The notes below the pieces were generated by a model. It searched no databases. It was not told the origin of the DNA and worked only from the letters and a program-made list of their open reading frames with translations. A program made the position numbers and the translations under genes. Positions 62,355 to 64,000 of a DNA stretch of 64,000 nt are shown here, piece by piece. Every line of letters starts with the position of its first letter. Positions within the stretch are counted from its first letter, which is position 1. Source of the DNA: Acidimicrobiales bacterium (GTDB lineage: Bacteria > Actinomycetota > Acidimicrobiia > Acidimicrobiales > SZUA-35); contig JAWKIO010000005.1 of assembly GCA_041394265.1 (NCBI GenBank), forward strand, positions 3,286,001 through 3,350,000, written 5' to 3'.

Positions 62355-63629
62355 TCAGCGAGCGTCGAGCGGTACGTAGTCGCGAACGCCGACGCCGGTG
62401 TAGAGCTGGCGGGGACGAGAGATGCGCTGGCCCTGCTCGAGGAGCTCCTGCCAGTGGGCCAGCCATCCGGGCATCCGGCCGATCGTGAACATGACGGTGA
62501 ACATGTCCATCGGGATGTTCATGGCCTGGTAGATGAGGCCGGTATAGAAGTCGACGTTCGGGTACAGGTTGCGGCTCTTGAAGTAGTCGTCGGTGAGGGC
62601 GACCTCTTCGAGCTTGAGTGCGATGTCGAGCAGCGGGTTGCGACCCGTGACCTCGAAGACGTTGTCGGCCTGCTCCTTCACGATCTTGGCCCGCGGGTCG
62701 TAGGACTTGTAGACCCGGTGACCGAAGCCCATGAGACGACCTTCACCCTTCTTCACGCTCTCGATGAAAGGCTCGATGTTGTCGTAGGTGCCGATGTCGT
62801 GGAGCATGTGGATGACCTGCTCGTTGGCACCGCCGTGGCGAGGACCGTAGAGCGCAGCGGTGGCAGCGGCGGCCGCCGAGTACGGGTCGGCATGGCTGGA
62901 ACCGACGACCCGCATCGTGGTGGTGGAGCAGTTCTGCTCGTGGTCGGCGTGGAGGATGAGCAGGACATCGAGCGCCCGGGCCAACACCGGATCGGCGGTG
63001 TAGTTCGGCTCGGCGACACGCCACATCATCGAGAGGAAGTTCTCGGCGTAGCTCAGGTTGTTGTCGGGGTAGACGAACGGCATGCCGATGCTGGCCCGGT
63101 AGGCCATGGCCGCCAGGGTGGGGACCTTCGAGATCAATCGGTTGATCTGCCGGTAGCGGTTGGCAGGATCGTCGATGTCCTTCGCTTCGGGGTAGAAGGT
63201 GGACAGCGCTGCGATGGCCGACACCAACATGCCCATCGGGTGGGCATCGTGGTGGAAGCCCTCCATGAACCGCTTGCGCATGTTCTCGTGGATGAAGGTG
63301 TGGTACGTGACGTCGTGGACCCAAGTGTCCATCTGCTCGGCGTTCGGCAGTTCGCCGTTGAGCAGCAGGTAGCAGACCTCGAGAAACGTCGACTGCTCGG
63401 CGAGCTGTTCGATGGGGTAGCCGCGGTAGCGCAGGATGCCGTTGACGCCGTCGAGGTCGGTGATGGCACTCGAGGTCGAGGCGGTGGCGCTGAAGCTCGG
63501 GTCGTAGAACCAGGTGCCGGGCATGAGCTTGGCGAACTCTTTGGCGTCGATTCCGCCGTCGACAATCGGGATCTCGACGCTCTGTCCCGTGCGGTTGTCG
63601 GTGATCGTGACGGTTTCAGGCACGGTCAA
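62355..63629 (-). CDS. gltA: citrate synthase
   Basis: 424 residues of the type II (hexameric, NADH-sensitive) class by length. Catalytic residues are visible: His in LHADHEQNCSTTTMR, His in GPRHGGANEQ and FGHRVYKSYDPRA, and the Asp in YPNVDFYTGLIY. It condenses acetyl-CoA with oxaloacetate, the first TCA-cycle step. Single gene, ended by the hairpin at 62.3 kb. Confidence 0.96.
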   Translation of the reverse strand: MTVPETVTITDNRTGQSVEIPIVDGGIDAKEFAKLMPGTWFYDPSFSATASTSSAITDLDGVNGILRYRGYPIEQLAEQSTFLEVCYLLLNGELPNAEQMDTWVHDVTYHTFIHENMRKRFMEGFHHDAHPMGMLVSAIAALSTFYPEAKDIDDPANRYRQINRLISKVPTLAAMAYRASIGMPFVYPDNNLSYAENFLSMMWRVAEPNYTADPVLARALDVLLILHADHEQNCSTTTMRVVGSSHADPYSAAAAATAALYGPRHGGANEQVIHMLHDIGTYDNIEPFIESVKKGEGRLMGFGHRVYKSYDPRAKIVKEQADNVFEVTGRNPLLDIALKLEEVALTDDYFKSRNLYPNVDFYTGLIYQAMNIPMDMFTVMFTIGRMPGWLAHWQELLEQGQRISRPRQLYTGVGVRDYVPLDAR

Positions 63630-63814
63630 TCACTCTCCTGTGTCGGTAGGTCGTGTGTGTGATGGATGTCGTCGTCGCTCCAGCACGCCGTTGTGCCCGG
63701 GTTCAGAGTTATCGGTCCGAATGTACCCTCCGATGAGGGTTCGTGGGTAGCTCCGGGCGGCCAAGGTTGCCGAAGTCAACCTGGTCAGCCCGGCGACGCT
63801 CGACCGCTGGCGGA

Positions 63815-64000
63815 TCACAGCGGCATGTTGTCGTGGCGACGGGCTCGCAACGGCTCCCGTTTCGTGATCAGCATCGCCAACGCCGCACCGATTTCGCGTC
63901 GAGTGTCGATCGGGTCGATCACCCCGCTGATCGAGCCCCGTTCCGCCGTGGGATACGGCGTGAGGTAGCGAGCCTCGTAGTCGAGTTCGAGCTGGACCCG
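63815..64000 (-). CDS. acyl-CoA carboxylase beta subunit, C-terminal end (cut by right edge)
   Basis: Only the last 61 residues are in the window. RYLTPYPTAERGSISGVIDPIDTRREIGAALAMLITKREP and the terminal HDNMPL match the carboxyltransferase beta chain (PccB/AccD type), which ends ...KHGNIPL-like. It carboxylates acetyl-, propionyl- or a longer acyl-CoA together with a biotinylated alpha subunit. Substrate cannot be told from this fragment. The 186 bp between it and gltA hold no gene that I can see. Confidence 0.82.
   Translation of the reverse strand, partial: RVQLELDYEARYLTPYPTAERGSISGVIDPIDTRREIGAALAMLITKREPLRARRHDNMPL

Overview
The window is GC-rich, densely coded actinobacterial DNA. 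It carries mycolate-free actinobacterial features: LPXTG-type anchors, a GNAT-first acyl-CoA synthetase fusion, 8-10 bp gene overlaps and frequent GTG/TTG starts. A pyruvate:ferredoxin oxidoreductase, many acyl-CoA and P450 genes and two glutamine-synthetase-like catabolic enzymes fit an uncultured-type Acidimicrobiia (Ilumatobacter-like), but this placement is inference. No rRNA, prophage or CRISPR array is visible; the two tRNA genes (Cys, Val) lie at 57 kb.

Layout. 0-5 kb: end of a TetR regulator, an HpaB-type flavin hydroxylase, a DUF6204 protein, a nitroreductase, and a divergent acdS/GntR pair with a clear operator between them. 5-15.6 kb: nifJ coupled to a dihydroorotate-dehydrogenase-like gene, a flavin-binding protein, a KhtT/KhtU-like K+/H+ antiporter, ribokinase, an LPVTG surface protein, a GH16 glucanase and an alpha/beta hydrolase.

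15.6-38.8 kb is the most interesting stretch. It holds two glutamine-synthetase-like ligases, a NicX-like ring-cleavage dioxygenase, an acyl-CoA-dehydrogenase-like flavoenzyme, two class I glutamine amidotransferase/gamma-glutamyl hydrolases, two cytochromes P450 with a [3Fe-4S] ferredoxin, a complete branched-chain-amino-acid-type ABC importer (with a LivM-LivG fusion), a CoA-transferase, 5-oxoprolinase pxpABC with a PfkB kinase, a MarR regulator, an indoleamine-2,3-dioxygenase, an arylformamidase and an aldehyde dehydrogenase. The three divergent or leading promoter regions of this stretch each carry a copy of one palindrome, GTTTGGGNYCAAAC, one of them just upstream of the MarR gene. I read the stretch as one MarR-controlled catabolic regulon in which an amine or N-heterocycle is imported, gamma-glutamylated, oxidised by P450, deglutamylated and ring-opened, with 5-oxoproline recycling. 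The substrate is unknown; the kynurenine-type enzymes hint at tryptophan or indole chemistry.

38.8-49.4 kb: a secreted TAP-like peptidase, enoyl-CoA hydratase, Zn-alcohol dehydrogenase, RlmG-like rRNA methyltransferase, a catabolic operon (succinate-semialdehyde-type dehydrogenase, ornithine-cyclodeaminase family, amidohydrolase, MarR) and an isobutyryl-CoA-mutase-type large subunit.

49.4-50.7 kb: a DUF559/AbiEi-type nuclease-like gene bracketed by two 110-bp modules, each with four CTGTGCGTCA units in exact dyad symmetry. This is a candidate small mobile element or repeat-associated endonuclease system.

50.7-64 kb: MaoC hydratase, a membrane-anchored coiled-coil protein, an MFS transporter, a large secreted DUF11/SdrD-like protein with an IPRTG anchor, a luciferase-like monooxygenase, the tRNAs, dapD, a DUF4395 membrane protein, a GNAT/acyl-CoA synthetase fusion, citrate synthase, and the C-terminus of an acyl-CoA carboxylase beta subunit running off the right edge.
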